Below are positions 1-11,693 of a DNA stretch of 64,000 nucleotides, in pieces. This stretch comes from Panax quinquefolius. Taxonomy: Eukaryota > Streptophyta > Magnoliopsida > Apiales > Araliaceae. Made by a program: the position numbers and the translations under genes. The notes under the pieces are model-generated. The model worked only from the letters and a program-made list of their open reading frames with translations, made no database searches and was not told the origin of the DNA. Location of the stretch: positions 123,279,573 through 123,343,572 of the forward strand of contig CM035168.1 of NCBI GenBank assembly GCA_020205615.1, read 5' to 3'. Each line of letters starts with the position of its first letter. Within the stretch, counting starts at the first letter, position 1.

Positions 1-896
1 CTCGGACAAATTAATTCTTGAACTTGTTTTATCAATTCTTATATCATTGTCATCATCCTCATGTTTATAATTTTGAAAGTCATCCGTGACTTTTGTAATG
101 CATAGATGGACTTGGTATGATTATGACCGTGAATTATTCGGTATAATCTTGGACCGTAATGTTACAAATGATGTGGTAAAGTCCTCATCGGGTCAGTAAT
201 GCATTGATGGACGATTGTTGTACGATCATCGTGACCATCGATGAATACACGAATATCCTGGCCCGTAGTGCATGGATAATTTGTGGTCGTGATACTAATG
301 AATATCTTTGTCAGTAGTGCATGGATGATGTGGATTATTTGTTTAGATGAGTCCCAGCGATAAAAGTGACGAAAACTTTTTAAATCATAAAAGATAGTAG
401 ATTTTATTCTCTACTTGACTCTTTTAATGGATGACTTATTCCGCTGCAGTTAAACTTGTTGTCTATTGTATTTTATCAGTTTAACATTGTTGAGGGCTAA
501 TGATAATTTATCTTGCATTATCTTAGTCATAATATTTCTTACTGGGCTAGTTGAGCTCACCCTTTCTTTCAATCGTTTCTTCGTGAAACGGTAACGTAGT
601 AGGGACTAGTGGGGACGAGTGATAGTCCGGATGATAGTATTAGTAGTCCTCACTATTACATTAAATAGTGTGACAATAAATATAATGAGGACCTGAATTT
701 GAGTTTCAGATATCGCATCTATGAGGACTCCATTGAGAATGGATATTGTCTAGAAGGCAATATTCTTGTTTAAACTCTCAGTTTATGTTTTGTCGTATTT
801 TACACAACAGTTGTATAATTATGTTGTATTTAGTTTATGTACCATGTATTTGGCGACTCAAGATGGGTAATGTATACCTATTTTGGGGGCGTCACA
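1..896 (+). mobile_element. LTR fragment of the Ty3/Gypsy family, plus orientation
   Basis: The sequence is the reverse complement of the first 900 or so bases of the other LTRs in this window (for example 8775-9277 and 58567 onward). It ends in the family terminus GGGGGCGTCACA at 885-896. In element sense this is the U5 end. The following bases are an ATT-rich repeat and not a primer-binding site, so this is either a 3' LTR or a solo LTR; the rest lies left of the window. The short open frame that runs across its end (746-994) is not supported as a gene. Confidence 0.88.
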
Positions 897-945
897 ATTA
901 TTATTATAATTATTATCATTATTGTTATTATTATTGTTATTTGAT

Positions 946-1367
946 TTGGGCGAGAATTTTTAGGGGTGAATTTGATTTGGGCGAAAATTTTTAGTGTGAG
1001 ATGAAATGTGAGCATTTAGATTAAGTTGGAAGAATTGAGATGAAATCTGAACCGTTCTTGTGGTTTGTCAAATAAAAGATTCAAAATGAGTTCTGTTTTA
1101 TTATATAATAATTATTATTATTATTATTAGTACTACTACTAATAATAATTATTATTATTATTTGTTTGTGTGTGTGAAGAAGAGAGGAGGGAAAAAGATT
1201 TTGTGTGTGAACATGAGAGAGAGTAGGGTGTAGGAGTGAATTAGATTTGGGCGGAAAGAAATATGAGCCTTTAGATTAAGTTGAAAGAATTAAGTTAGAA
1301 TGAATCTGAACCGTCCTTGTGCTTTGTCAAATGAAAGATTCAAAATGGGTTCTGTTTTATTATATAG

Positions 1368-1463
<96 letters not shown>

Positions 1464-1665
1464 TGTTTGTGTGTGTGAAGAAGAGAAGAGGGAAAAAGAT
1501 TTTGTGTGTGAACATGAGAGAGAGTAGGGTGTAACAGTGAATTAGATTTGGACGGAAAGAAATATGAGCCTTTAGATTAAGTTAAAAGAATTAAGTTAGA
1601 ATGAATCTGAACCGTCCTTGTGCTTTGTCAAATGAAAGATTTAAAATGAGTTCTGTTTTATTATA
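946..1665 (+). repeat. Tandem repeat, about 258-301 bp units with embedded (ATT)n
   Basis: Units begin at the phrase GATTCAAAATG at 1078 and 1336, and its variant GATTTAAAATG at 1637. A partial unit precedes them from about 946, where GATTTGGGCG occurs twice. Each unit carries a variable (AAT/ATT) tract, then GTGTGTGTGAAGAAGAGA, then a stretch ending in GAACCGTCCTTG. The open frame at 1319-1534, which translates to runs of Asn and Tyr, is a microsatellite artefact. A diverged copy of the 946-1060 part lies in opposite orientation at about 56515-56612, so this is a dispersed repeat that has also expanded in tandem here. Confidence 0.85.
1368..1462. repeat. (AAT)n(ATT)n self-complementary microsatellite
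   Basis: About 50 bases of AAT are followed directly by about 45 bases of ATT, giving a nearly perfect inverted repeat with no spacer. It sits inside the second unit of the surrounding tandem repeat. The first unit has a much shorter version at about 1108-1161. Confidence 0.95.
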
Positions 1666-2699
1666 TAGATTGTCACATAATACTCACATGCATACATATA
1701 CATATTGTAGATTTCCGTTTGGCATGTAAGACCCGCAATATATATGTATGTGTATATAAATATTATGTGATATTTTTTTATTAATAGTAACAATATTAAA
1801 GAAGAAAACAAGTGTTATGCCAATTAAGGAATGATTGTCTGGCCTCTGACACTCTCTACTGCAGCCTTTGACCAAATCATAGCCCTCCATCATCCTATCT
1901 CCTCTCTCTTTTTTCTATTTCAATTGGTCCCACCCTCCCCTAGGCCTTATAAAATGTTAAAAACAAACATAACCCTCACAAAATAAGAGTGGAAAATATA
2001 TATTAAATAAATAATAAATAGTTGTAATATAAATATATAAAAACACTTAAGGTTTAAAATTTGACTAGAAATAAAACTCCAACTTAAAGACACACAAAGT
2101 CCTTACTAAATACAATTAGATGAAATTTAATTTATAACATGAATAAATTAAATTTACATATCCTAAAAACTAATTAAAACACAATAAATTTAAAATAAAT
2201 AAAAATCCTTAAATCAAACATAGTTAGATTGCATCCAATCTTTTACCTTAAATAAAATAATATTAATAACACATTATTTTGGTCAGTATTCAAGACATGT
2301 TAAAATTTTTATTAATAGAGTAATATAAAATGAACAAATTTCACTATACTAAATAAAAAAATTCATAGTAAATTATGTATTCAAATTTTATAAAAAGCAC
2401 GACTAATAAGTGTAATATTTTAACATCTTACTATTTATTACTCATAAAAGAATTGAACTTTTAGTAACAGTAATTTAAATTTTAAAATTGCTATAACAAT
2501 AATTTAAATTTTATAAATAAACTTGTTCTACATACAATGTATAAGTATTTCCCAAGAATGTCTCATTTAGTAGCAAAGTTATTTTTGAATTTTTTTTTTC
2601 TACATATAATATCTCATTTATACCTGAGTATTAAAATTGTATAAGTATTTCCCAATAAAGGGCAAATTTGACATTTTAGATCTCCCTGTTTATATAAAC
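1666..2699. other. AT-rich intergenic DNA
   Basis: No coding region is recognised. The stretch has long A/T runs and many stops in all frames. The only open frames (such as 1684-1893 on the minus strand) show no domain-like composition. From about 1980 to 2640 it resembles decayed repeat or intergenic DNA. Confidence 0.6.
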
Positions 2700-2965
2700 A
2701 GGATCCGGTGGTCAATTAACCAATTTAGTACTGACACATAAAAATCGGAAGTGATTAAAGCGTGAAGTTCGTTTTTTAGTAGGTAAGTTAATCGAATTAA
2801 TGAAAGATCGACACGCTATGATGAGAGACCTCTATGTGTGTTAACATTTTATTCGTCAATTGACCAACTTACTAAAAAAAAAAAAACTTTATACTAACCG
2901 AATCCATAAAAATCACTTCTCGATCTACATACTTTATTGATGAATTAATAAAATTAACTCATGTT
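2700..2965. repeat. Dispersed repeat copy 1, upstream of the ABHD17 gene
   Basis: It starts with GGATCCGGTGGTCAATTAAC and ends in AAAATTAACTCATGTTAACC. Phrases from it recur downstream of the same gene at about 7469-7612: GGTCAATTAACCAAT, ATCGCTTCTC next to TTACGTA, and AAAATTAACTTCATGCTAAC. No clear terminal repeats or target duplication were seen, so the type of element is unknown. Confidence 0.5.
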
Positions 2966-3341
2966 AACCAGTCGTGTAAACAACAACCCAGTAATGTACA
3001 TTTAGTTCATTAATGATCGTACCAACAAAATACAAATGCAATATTGTTCTGCTATGTTCTGTCTTGTTTTAATTAATCCTTCAGGGCATTGCATTGTTGA
3101 GCTAACTCCGCCTAGATCGGATCTATTCTCTTTCATCCAAACGCCAATTGCCTCTCCCTTTTCCTTGTCTCCAAGGCTAAACAAACAAACTGGATACAAA
3201 AAAATATTCTTCAAAAATCCCACAATTTTTTTCTGTCAGAAAATAACCAAGAACGAGAAAATCTGATGCCCAATGTTCTTTTTCTTTCATATTTTGTCCC
3301 AAAAATAAAGGGATTGAGTTTTTTTTGGTGGGTTTGTTGTA

Positions 3342-6300
3342 ATGGGCAATGTAACATCAAATGTTGCTGCAAGATTTGCTTTTTTTCCTCCAGACCCACC
3401 AACCTATGACGTTCAGAGAGATGATGGAACAGGGAAGTTTTTGTTCACTGGTCTCTCCTCCGATAAAAACGTCGACGTTCATTTGCTTGACACAAAGGGC
3501 GGCAACAAGGTTGTAGCCACCTTTTGGAAACACCCTGTTGGGAGGCTCACCCTTTTGTATTCTCATGGCAACGCTGCTGATTTGGGTCAAATGCACGATC
3601 TCTTTATTGAGCTCAGAGCTCACCTCCGTGTTAACATTATGAGGTATTTTAATACTAATTCTTTTATCAGATGGTATGTAATTTTTTCTTCATTTTTTTT
3701 TTGGTTAATGATAATGAAATGGGTGTTTGAAGGTGTTCTTATTTGGGTGTTTTTGTTTGCAATACATTATACGTGTCTTTGTATGTATACTTTTCTGATT
3801 GTTATTCTGGAAATTGGATATTCATGGGTTGTTTTTGCTACGATGATAATTTTAGTTTGGGGTTGATTTCTGTTTGTTGGTATCAATTATATCTGATTAT
3901 GATGGGGTTGTTTGATTTTGATAATATTGAAATGGGTTTTTGTTGTTTGGCTGATTTTTTCTATTCTTTGTGTTTGATTTTTCTGCTTGTCAGGTCTCTT
4001 AATGTAATTATGATCATACTGAAATGGGTTGTTTGTCAGGTCTCTTAATGTAATCAATAGTATCTGCTTATGATGGGGTTGTTTGATTTTTAGTTGGTTT
4101 GTTGATTTTGTTCTGCTCTATGGATTTCTTGTTTATCGCGTCCTATTACCTTTGTGGAATGGGTTGTTTGTCAGGTCTCTTAATGTAATCAATTGTGTGT
4201 GTATTCACTTTACTGAACTTATGAATGACCTATTTTGCTCTGTTGCAGCTATGATTATTCAGGATATGGAGCATCTTCGGGTAAGGTAAGGAAAATGATA
4301 TTATTATCTTATGAAGTTTCTGTTTGCACTATGAAATTGCAGCTTATAAAGCTTGAATTTTGTTTAGCCATCTGAATTCAACACATACTATGACATAGAA
4401 GCTGTGTTCAATTGTTTGAAGAGTGAATACGAGATCAACCAAGAAGATGTGATTTTGTATGGCCAATCTGTTGGAAGTGGGCCCACACTACACTTGGCTT
4501 CTCGTTTGGACAGTTTGAGAGGTGTTGTTCTTCATAGTGCTATCCTTTCAGGAATACGTGTTCTTTATAATGTCAAGTTGACACTCTGGTTTGACATATT
4601 TAAAGTAAGTTTGATGTGTTCTTCTTATTGTGATCACCTCTTCTATTCTATTCCGTGTTCAACATACTTGGTTTTGTACTGAGGAGGCTCCTTTCAATAT
4701 TTATTATTCAGAATATCGACAAGATACGAAATGTTACCTGTCCAGTTCTAGTAATACATGTAAGAAAGACCGACCCTCTATTTCATTCTCAACTACATTT
4801 TGTTATCATATTCATACACCATTCTTTGAACCATGCATATGCTCTTTCGTGCTTTCTACTTCTAAATGTATACTTTCTCGAGTCTAATACATTTCTATCT
4901 TTGTAGAGCATGTCTGGTGTGTTTCATTGGAACTGTAGCTTTTATTAAATATTATTTTTATTTATTATTATCCTAGTGGAGAGAGGGGGACATAGAATTT
5001 AACCTCAAAAATATACATGGAAAGAAGGCCATAAAGGCTACAAAAGATAATACCTCAACTGAGGCTATAAATAAGGCCATAAGGGCTTAGATATCGTTGA
5101 AGTTACTGAGGCTATAAAGGATGCCATAACGGCTATAAATCGGGCCTCCATTAAGGTTAGCGAAGAGTGCTTCTATTGAGGCTGGCAAAGAGTTCCTCCA
5201 CTGAGGCTAGTAAATAATGCCTCAACTAAGCCTCGAACCCATGACCATACTCATAACAGAGGATGTATGTGATGCCATTTGATGTAAAGATCATTGAAAA
5301 GCAAAGTAAATGATCAGTTAAATCTGGAACTTTTATCCTGCATACATCATCTCAAAGTTGGGCATTCCTAATACGAGCCTAATTCTTCCCCATAATCATA
5401 TCTTAAATTGGCCATGTAGAATATATCACATTATTTAAGTTGATTCGTATTTTTAAATTGTAATACGTCAAACAACCTTGTACCACGTGAATGGTTCGTA
5501 GCATGGTATTGGGAACTGAACTTTGTCCATGTCATATTTCATCACAAGAAATGAGGAGTATCAATTAAACTTGGATCTTTTTGGAAGTGAGGTTGACACT
5601 AAATATCTTGCAATTTGAAGTCCTTAAAGTCAGGTTATGGCCAAAGTTGATACCCGAGATAACATTTAGGTCCTTGTGAAGCCTGCAACCCAGCTTAGAG
5701 GAACCAATCTTTTCCTATTATTTATTTTGGCTTTACACGATACCAACCTTCAGCCGGTTCCTTTGAAGTGTTTTAAAATAAGAATATGATTACTTGAGCT
5801 TAATTTGACCACAGTAGCTTGAGATAGAAAGAGCATGGCAGGTCAGTTTGGACCTTCCGATCTGGCAATAATCATGAACCTCAATTTCCATATACACAAC
5901 AACACGCACAGACACGTATTCATGTTTTGCCCACCATATCGATGCTTGTAAGTTGACTTATCTAAATCCACGATCTAATACTTTGGCTACAGTTTAGGTT
6001 AAGACCAATAAAGGCCTTTGGGTAATTGATGATGTCCAAAAAGGTTTTCGTTTCTGAGAGAACCAGGATATCCTCTAAATCAGTTCATTTTGGAAATTAA
6101 TTCATGCAAGGGTCATTCAACTATTGTTTAGAGCAAGGGCCATTAAAAATGCCAATGCCATCAGAAGCTTGTAACAGAAGTGCAGTCCGTGGATTTTTGC
6201 TATAAATAATGTAAGCAATACCTTGTTTCTTTTAATTCAAGTTAAAAGGAAAATTAGGACTCCCAAGGCAAAATGTTTGGTGATACTGTACTTGCTTATC

Positions 6301-6775
6301 TTGTTGGCTAGTAATTGGTTGTAGTGGTCATTTTGTAGTTTTTCAATTAAGTATTGTTTTTGTCAAATGAAAGTAGAATTGCTCTCTGCTGAAAGACATC
6401 CTATCTTCCCATTTCACTAATATAATGCCTCCATTAAGAAGCTCGAGAAAATATGGGTTTGCTCATATGTCATTCCCAACCCAACCCTCAGATAATCTGA
6501 TACTGGTTTTGCAGGGAACAAACGATGACACGGTTGACTTGTCCCATGGTAAGAGACTATGGGAACTTGCCCAGGAAAAATACGATCCACTATGGGTGCA
6601 GGGTGGAGGACATTGCAACCTTGAAACTTATCCAGAGTACATAAAGCACTTGCGCAAGTTTGTAAATGCAATGGAGAAACTCTCCTTCTCAAAGCGTACC
6701 AAGCAACGACTGACTTCAACCACAAGTTTATCAGAACCAAAGCACAACAAGTGCTTGAGATTCGGAAAAAGATGA
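3342..6775 (+). CDS. ABHD17: ABHD17-type alpha/beta hydrolase (serine hydrolase), 294 aa, 5 exons
   Basis: Exons are 3342-3643, 4249-4285, 4368-4604, 4712-4759 and 6515-6775; all introns are GT-AG and the sum is 295 codons including the stop. The N-terminus [20 protein letters not shown] has Gly2, so N-myristoylation is possible. The alpha/beta-hydrolase core shows the oxyanion-side motif SHGNAAD (exon 1), SYDYSGYG (exon 1/2 junction), the nucleophile elbow GQSVGSG with Ser147, the acid in GTNDDTVD (Asp212), and the base in GGGHCNLE (His241), so the triad is complete. Animal ABHD17 proteins remove palmitate from membrane proteins; plant members share the fold, but their substrates are mostly inferred. 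Length matches an ABHD17 core plus a short basic tail. Intron 4 is long (1755 bp) and holds repeat DNA. I see no frameshift or lost residue. The first ATG is used because the MGN start is typical of the plant family. Confidence 0.95.
3986..4192 (+). repeat. Three direct copies of a short repeat in intron 1 of ABHD17
   Basis: The phrase TTGTCAGGTCTCTTAATGTA occurs at about 3987, 4033 and 4168. The last two copies are preceded by ATGGGTTGTT. Each copy contains TCAG|GT, which resembles an acceptor and a donor side by side. It lies wholly inside the intron. Confidence 0.85.
4970..5275. repeat. Repeat-rich insertion in ABHD17 intron 4
   Basis: Imperfect repeats of the words GAGGCTATAAA and GGCCATAA(A/G)GGCT recur at 30-45 bp spacing. 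Near the end the minus strand reads GGGTTCGAGGC, which resembles a Pol III B box, so a SINE-type origin is possible but weakly supported. The rest of intron 4 (5276-6514) shows no recognised feature. Confidence 0.5.
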
Positions 6776-7468
6776 TTCTTTTTTTTTCTTCACATCTTTT
6801 GGAACGTAATAACAATTAAGCATATATAATTGCTAGGCTCTTTCTAGATGTGCTTGCTTGCATGGACAAATTACAGCTTCTTGGTTCCTGCATCACCCTT
6901 TGTCCAACCACCAAGCTTATTTGAGTCGTATCATTTTTCTTCGGATTGCAAGCTAGCCTAGCTGGTATGAATTATAAGTATCCTTTTTGATCCAGATCCT
7001 GCTCAGTTGCAGATTTTTGAGGTAAAGAACAACTCCTGCAATTATCTTTATGGTTCATTTGGAAAACGTAAGATTATCACTGGATTTAATGTAATTTATC
7101 TGTTATGTTCATGGATTTCCATTGTAAAATATAATACCAATTTAGGATTTCAGTTTGATTTGACTGGCCGTCTCTTATAGTTGTCAATAATTAATTATGA
7201 ATTTACACTTTTGGATAGAAGTCCTTGCATAAATTAACAATTGCTGCTGTTAACTTTTGTACCTTTACACTTGATTTGGTTTGCAAATAGTAATTAACTG
7301 GCTGGTAGGTTTTGCCACACAAAATAAAAAGTGGAAGGTGTCTCCTCTCTTCTTGCACCATACCATACCATACCATACCACTGGTATGGGGTAAAAAAAG
7401 GAAACCATGCACTACTACCAGCCAAAACAAAAGTTTATTTAAATAATTTGTGTTGCTTATATTTTCAC
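6776..7468 (+). other. 3' untranslated and downstream region of ABHD17
   Basis: It contains T-rich DNA and no second gene. At 7360-7381 there is a (CCATA)n run of about four units; its reverse complement GGTATGGTATGG lies at about 8004. The polyadenylation site could not be placed. Confidence 0.5.
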
Positions 7469-7612
7469 GGATCCGATTATCATCAAAGTTAACATTATGA
7501 TAAGTTGGTCAATTAACCAATACAGTATTGATATACAGAAAGATCGCTTCTCATTTACGTATCGATATTATAGTAATCAATTGGTCAAAATTAACTTCAT
7601 GCTAACATTTAC
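7469..7612. repeat. Dispersed repeat copy 2, downstream of the ABHD17 gene
   Basis: It starts with GGATCCGATTATC and shares several 12-16 base words with 2700-2965 (GTCAATTAACCAATACAG, AAAGATCGCTTCTC, TTAACTTCATGCTAAC). The two copies bracket the gene but look like independent insertions, not one element. Confidence 0.5.
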
Positions 7613-8440
7613 TTATTTTCACTGGTTACACGAATATTTCGGAGACCTGCCGAGGCCCGAGAGGAAGTTGACAAAGTACAACTTCGCAGCATGATCTATC
7701 ATGCATATATACCCCATGATCTCCTGTACCAAGTCACTAACATACAATTTGGAGTTTGTGGACCCACATTTGCTAACCGGATACGACTGATCATAATGAA
7801 AGTTGAAACCAATAAGAATTCTAAACGTGGTGACATCTGGTACCTTGATTAGCAGTCTCTCTCTCTCTCGATAGTACGGAGTACTACTTTTTTGATGCTG
7901 ACAACGTAAGATGCTAAACACTGTTCCGCTGTAGCTTATCAACTACACGTTCCAAAATCTGGGCTCATTCAACTTCTAATTTTTATTTATTTATTTATTT
8001 CTAGGTATGGTATGGTCTACAAATGGATTCAATTAAATTAATTTTAGAAGGAAAAGAAATGTAAAACAACAAGGAATTCAATACATAAACAAAATTAAAA
8101 TTTTTACATGAATGAGTCTCATGAATGAGTCTTATCTTCATGTAAAAAAAATTCTATAAAAAATATTAGTTTAACATATGAATCGATAGAAGTTGAAGTG
8201 TTATCAACTAGTTATGTTATGTTATGTTATGTTGCTTACTTTGACAATATAGTGAATCCAATAAATCAACCCACAATTGGAAAGGACAGTGATAGTTGGC
8301 GTAGTTATTTATATTCCAAATAGGTTTTATCTATTGTGGTAGTATTTGTAATTTATTTGGCTTATGGAATATATTTTATTTTCTTACATTTTATGGAATA
8401 TATTTTATTTTCTTACATTTTATATATATATATATATATG
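7613..8440. other. Intergenic DNA with small repeats
   Basis: No gene is recognised. Small repeats are a GTTAT run at about 8212-8232, an exact 29-bp duplication (8362-8390 and 8391-8419, unit starting TTATGGAATATATTTT), and a (TA)n run at about 8420-8439 that touches the left inverted-repeat boundary. Confidence 0.7.
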
Positions 8441-8690
8441 GAACTCATCTATAATAAATTCTATCAAGCATGGTAACTTCTTGCAACAACCCTTTTTGAA
8501 TAGTTGATATATTGATTTGAAGGCTGAGATTAGATTTTAAATTTGATAAGCCGGCACATGTTGTTGTGCCTTATTATATACTTGTACCGGCTTCTATTTT
8601 AATAAGAGAGGACCACGTAAAAATATATTGTCAGTATAGTTATAAAAAATGAATATTTATTATTAAAATAATTCGACCGGTACAGCTTAA
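8441..8690 (+). repeat. Left arm of a long inverted repeat (partner 41530-41779)
   Basis: Read against the reverse complement of 41530-41779, both arms start GAACTCATC. They then share TTGATTTGAAGGCTGAGATT, GTTGTTGTGCC, CGGCTTCTATTTTAATAAGA, GTCAGTATAGTTATA and TGAATATTTATTATTAAAAT in the same order and spacing. Similarity is strongest over 8507-8690. Arms of this length suggest a Mutator-like or fold-back DNA transposon later invaded by retroelements. No matching target duplication was found outside the arms, where the flanks are microsatellites. Confidence 0.85.
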
Positions 8691-8774
8691 TCCGACTTAC
8701 CATTTTTTTTTCCATTTCTCCATTATATGTCATCACTCAGCGAATATTTAATTTTAAAATGTTCCGACCGGTAC

Positions 8775-9277
8775 TGTGACGACCCCAAAATTAGGTATAC
8801 GTCACCCATCTTGGGTCGCCACTTACATGGTACATAAATTCAAATACAAATTATTAATATAATAATCGTAGTGTATGCAATACGATATAAAGCGTGAGTT
8901 TGAATACAAATATTGTCTACTAGATATTATACAAACTCAAAAGGAGTCCTCATTACAACTATTATCACACTATTTCACGTAATAGTGAGGACTACTAATG
9001 CTATCCTCTCGGACCATTACTTGCGTCCCCGACTCGTCCAATTTATGTTCTCATTTCAAGAAGAAACGGTGTGAAAGAAAAGGTGAGCTCAACTAGCCCA
9101 AAGAAGAAATATTATGACTAAGATAATGCGAGAATAAATTATCATTAGCCTTCAACAATGATGTTAAACCGATAAAATACAATAGACAACCCGGTTTAAG
9201 CTGCGGAATGAATAAGTAATCCATTAAAAGAGTCAAGTAGAGAATAAAGTCTACTATCTTTTAGGTTTTAAAGGTTT
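8775..9277 (-). repeat. Gamma 3' LTR, outer part (U5 side)
   Basis: It starts TGTGACGACCCCAAAATTAG, the reverse complement of the LTR end. It breaks off at AAAGGTTT (9277), where a second LTR of the same family begins; the same LTR resumes at 11694. Confidence 0.92.
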
Positions 9278-11693
9278 TGTGACGCCCCCAAAATTAGGTA
9301 TCGTCACCCATCTTGGGTCGCCACTTACATGGTACATAAATTCAAATACAACTTACTAATATATAGCTGTAGGTATAATATCGACATAAAGCGTGAGTTT
9401 GAATACAAATATTGTCTACTAGATATTATACAAACTCAAAAGGAGTCCTCATTACAACTATTATCACACTATTTCACGAATAGTGAGGACTACTAATGCT
9501 ATCCTCCGGACCATTACTTGCGTTCCCGACTCGTCCGCCTATGTTCTCATTTCACGAAGAGAAAGCAGTGAGTGAAAGAAAGGGTGAGCTCAACTAGCCC
9601 AAGAAGAAATATTATGACTAAGATAATGCGAGAATAAATTATCATTAGCCTTCAACAAAGTGTTAAACCGATAAAATACAATAGACAACCGGGTTTAAGC
9701 TGCAGCTGAATAAGTTAATCCATTAAAAGAGTCAAGTAGAGAATAAAGTCTACTATCTTTTAGGTTTTAAAGGTTTTCATCAATTTTTTTATCATTTGAG
9801 ACTCATTTTAATAAATAAACCACCACATCTAATCATCCCCGCACTACACTGGCCAAGGATTTTCATCAAATTATCAATGGTCATGACTATACCGAATCAC
9901 CTCTACGGTCATAATCATACCAAAAACTATCCATCATTTGCATTACAGCCATCGAGGACTTTTGTTACATCATGTATATCAAGTCGTGATTATACCGAAT
10001 GATCCTCGGTCATAATCATACTAAGTTCATCTATGCACGTAAGCAAAGATAACATAATATAACACGAGGATGATGACAATGACATAGTAATTCAATAAAA
10101 CAAGTTCAAGAATTATTTAATCCATGAATTATTAACGTCCAAATTGTCAACATGATCTTTGTTTCGTGGAGTAAAATTCAAGAATGATCGGAAGAATATT
10201 TCCATGAAAAGATATCTTTGGATGAAAACGCAAATATCAAGGATATTCTACTAATTTCATGGAGTATAGAAGTCAAAGTTTTAACCAACCTGGGTATAAT
10301 AAAGAATGGAATAACAAAAAAATCACCATGCATGCGGTGCCGCAGCCAGAAGCGAGTTATTCCAATGAGAATAATAATAACGGAACCGAAGTCGGTGAAA
10401 TTCACAAGCATGGATGTTCCAACCAGAATAATAAAGATGGAACCGGATCCGGTGTAAAACACACAGATAGGATATTCCAATGAGAATGATAAAGAGCGGA
10501 ACCGTGTCGGTGTAAAACACATGACAGGATGTTCCAACAGAATAATAAAAAAGCGGAACCAGGTCGGTGTAAAACACACGCATGAGGATGTTCCAATGTA
10601 ATAATAGAAGAATGTCACCAAGTATAGGTAAATCACAGATACAAAGTTATTCCAACAGAATAATAAGCAATGGAATAACATAAGGATTTCACCAAGTATA
10701 TAGGGTATCTGGCGTGATACAAAGTTATGTATAGGGTATGCCACTTTTACAAAGTTATTCCAATGAGAATAATAATGAATGGAATAATGAAGTTCTCTTC
10801 AAGAAGAAAGAATAACACCCCTTACAGTAAAAAGAACTGAATATAGAAGTAGTGAAGTAGCGAGAATACTCTTCTTCTTTCTATAACTTTCTCTCTATAA
10901 CTTCTCTCTATAACTTCTCTCTAGAGTTTCAATGAATTCGTAAGAAAATAATGAAGGAATGAGCTTATTTATAGGAAAATGGAATGCATAAGAATTAAAT
11001 CATGAGCGGTCAGATTGATTTACTTTAATCGACGGTCCATATTTAAAGAAAAATCTTTTAAATAAAATATAATATATTCTATTTATATAAAAACATTTTA
11101 CTATGCAAACACTACGCAATACTACGCAAAACACTATGCAACACTACGCATAATAAAATATAATATATTCTATTTATAGAATAACTTTAATAAAGTATTC
11201 TATTTTATATAAAAGATGTTTCGTTTTATTACGTTAATAATCTGAATAAAACAAAACGTCATTATCGCTATAATAATTCATATTATTAATCGTGATAATG
11301 GAATCAAACCTGGTGACTTCTCACATAAAGATCAATAATCAATACCGTCTTTCTTATGCGAACCACACGTACATCTTGTACTTTTACTACTGAGAGTAGT
11401 TCAACAAGAACCACGGTAAAACTTCCGTAGTTATTTCAATAAAATATTTTTGTCGTTTTTTCAATCAAACAATAATTACATTGTAGGTCCACCAATGATT
11501 GAGTAGTTATATCGAATATTCCCTCGCTAAACCGAATATTCCCCGAACCAATCGAATATAATATAACCACTTGCATACTTTGCAAAATTTATAAATACTA
11601 CCACAACTATAATATTATCTTAAATACACACCATAATATTAAAAATTATTTCAACAAAATTTAAATCTTTATTGATAAAATCTGGGGTCTCAC
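9278..11693 (-). mobile_element. Solo LTR nested in the gamma LTR (TSD GGTTT)
   Basis: A complete 2416-bp LTR runs from TGTGACGCCCCC to GGGGTCTCAC, with GGTTT on both sides (9273-9277 and 11694-11698). Removing it restores the host LTR phrase AAAGGTTTTCATCAA seen in sister copies. Inside are a 60-bp-class array (about 10330-10610), a minus-strand TATA at about 10970, and a short ACTACGCAAA-type array at about 11095-11150. The terminal A of the usual CACA end is missing. Open frames within it (for example 10178-10744, minus) are translations of the array and not genes. Confidence 0.9.

Noticed and set aside
746..994. 82-codon open frame across the end of the left LTR
   Set aside because: It crosses the LTR boundary into an ATT repeat, has no domain and low-complexity Tyr runs.
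1319..1534. Frame encoding poly-Asn then poly-Tyr
   Set aside because: Direct translation of (AAT)n(TAT)n microsatellite.
5220..5250. tRNA gene in ABHD17 intron 4
   Set aside because: Only a B-box-like word is present; no A box or cloverleaf could be formed.
10178..10744. 188-codon minus-strand frame that looks like a repetitive membrane protein
   Set aside because: It is the 60-bp-class LTR array read in frame; sister LTRs break the frame, and homologous frames appear in every LTR.
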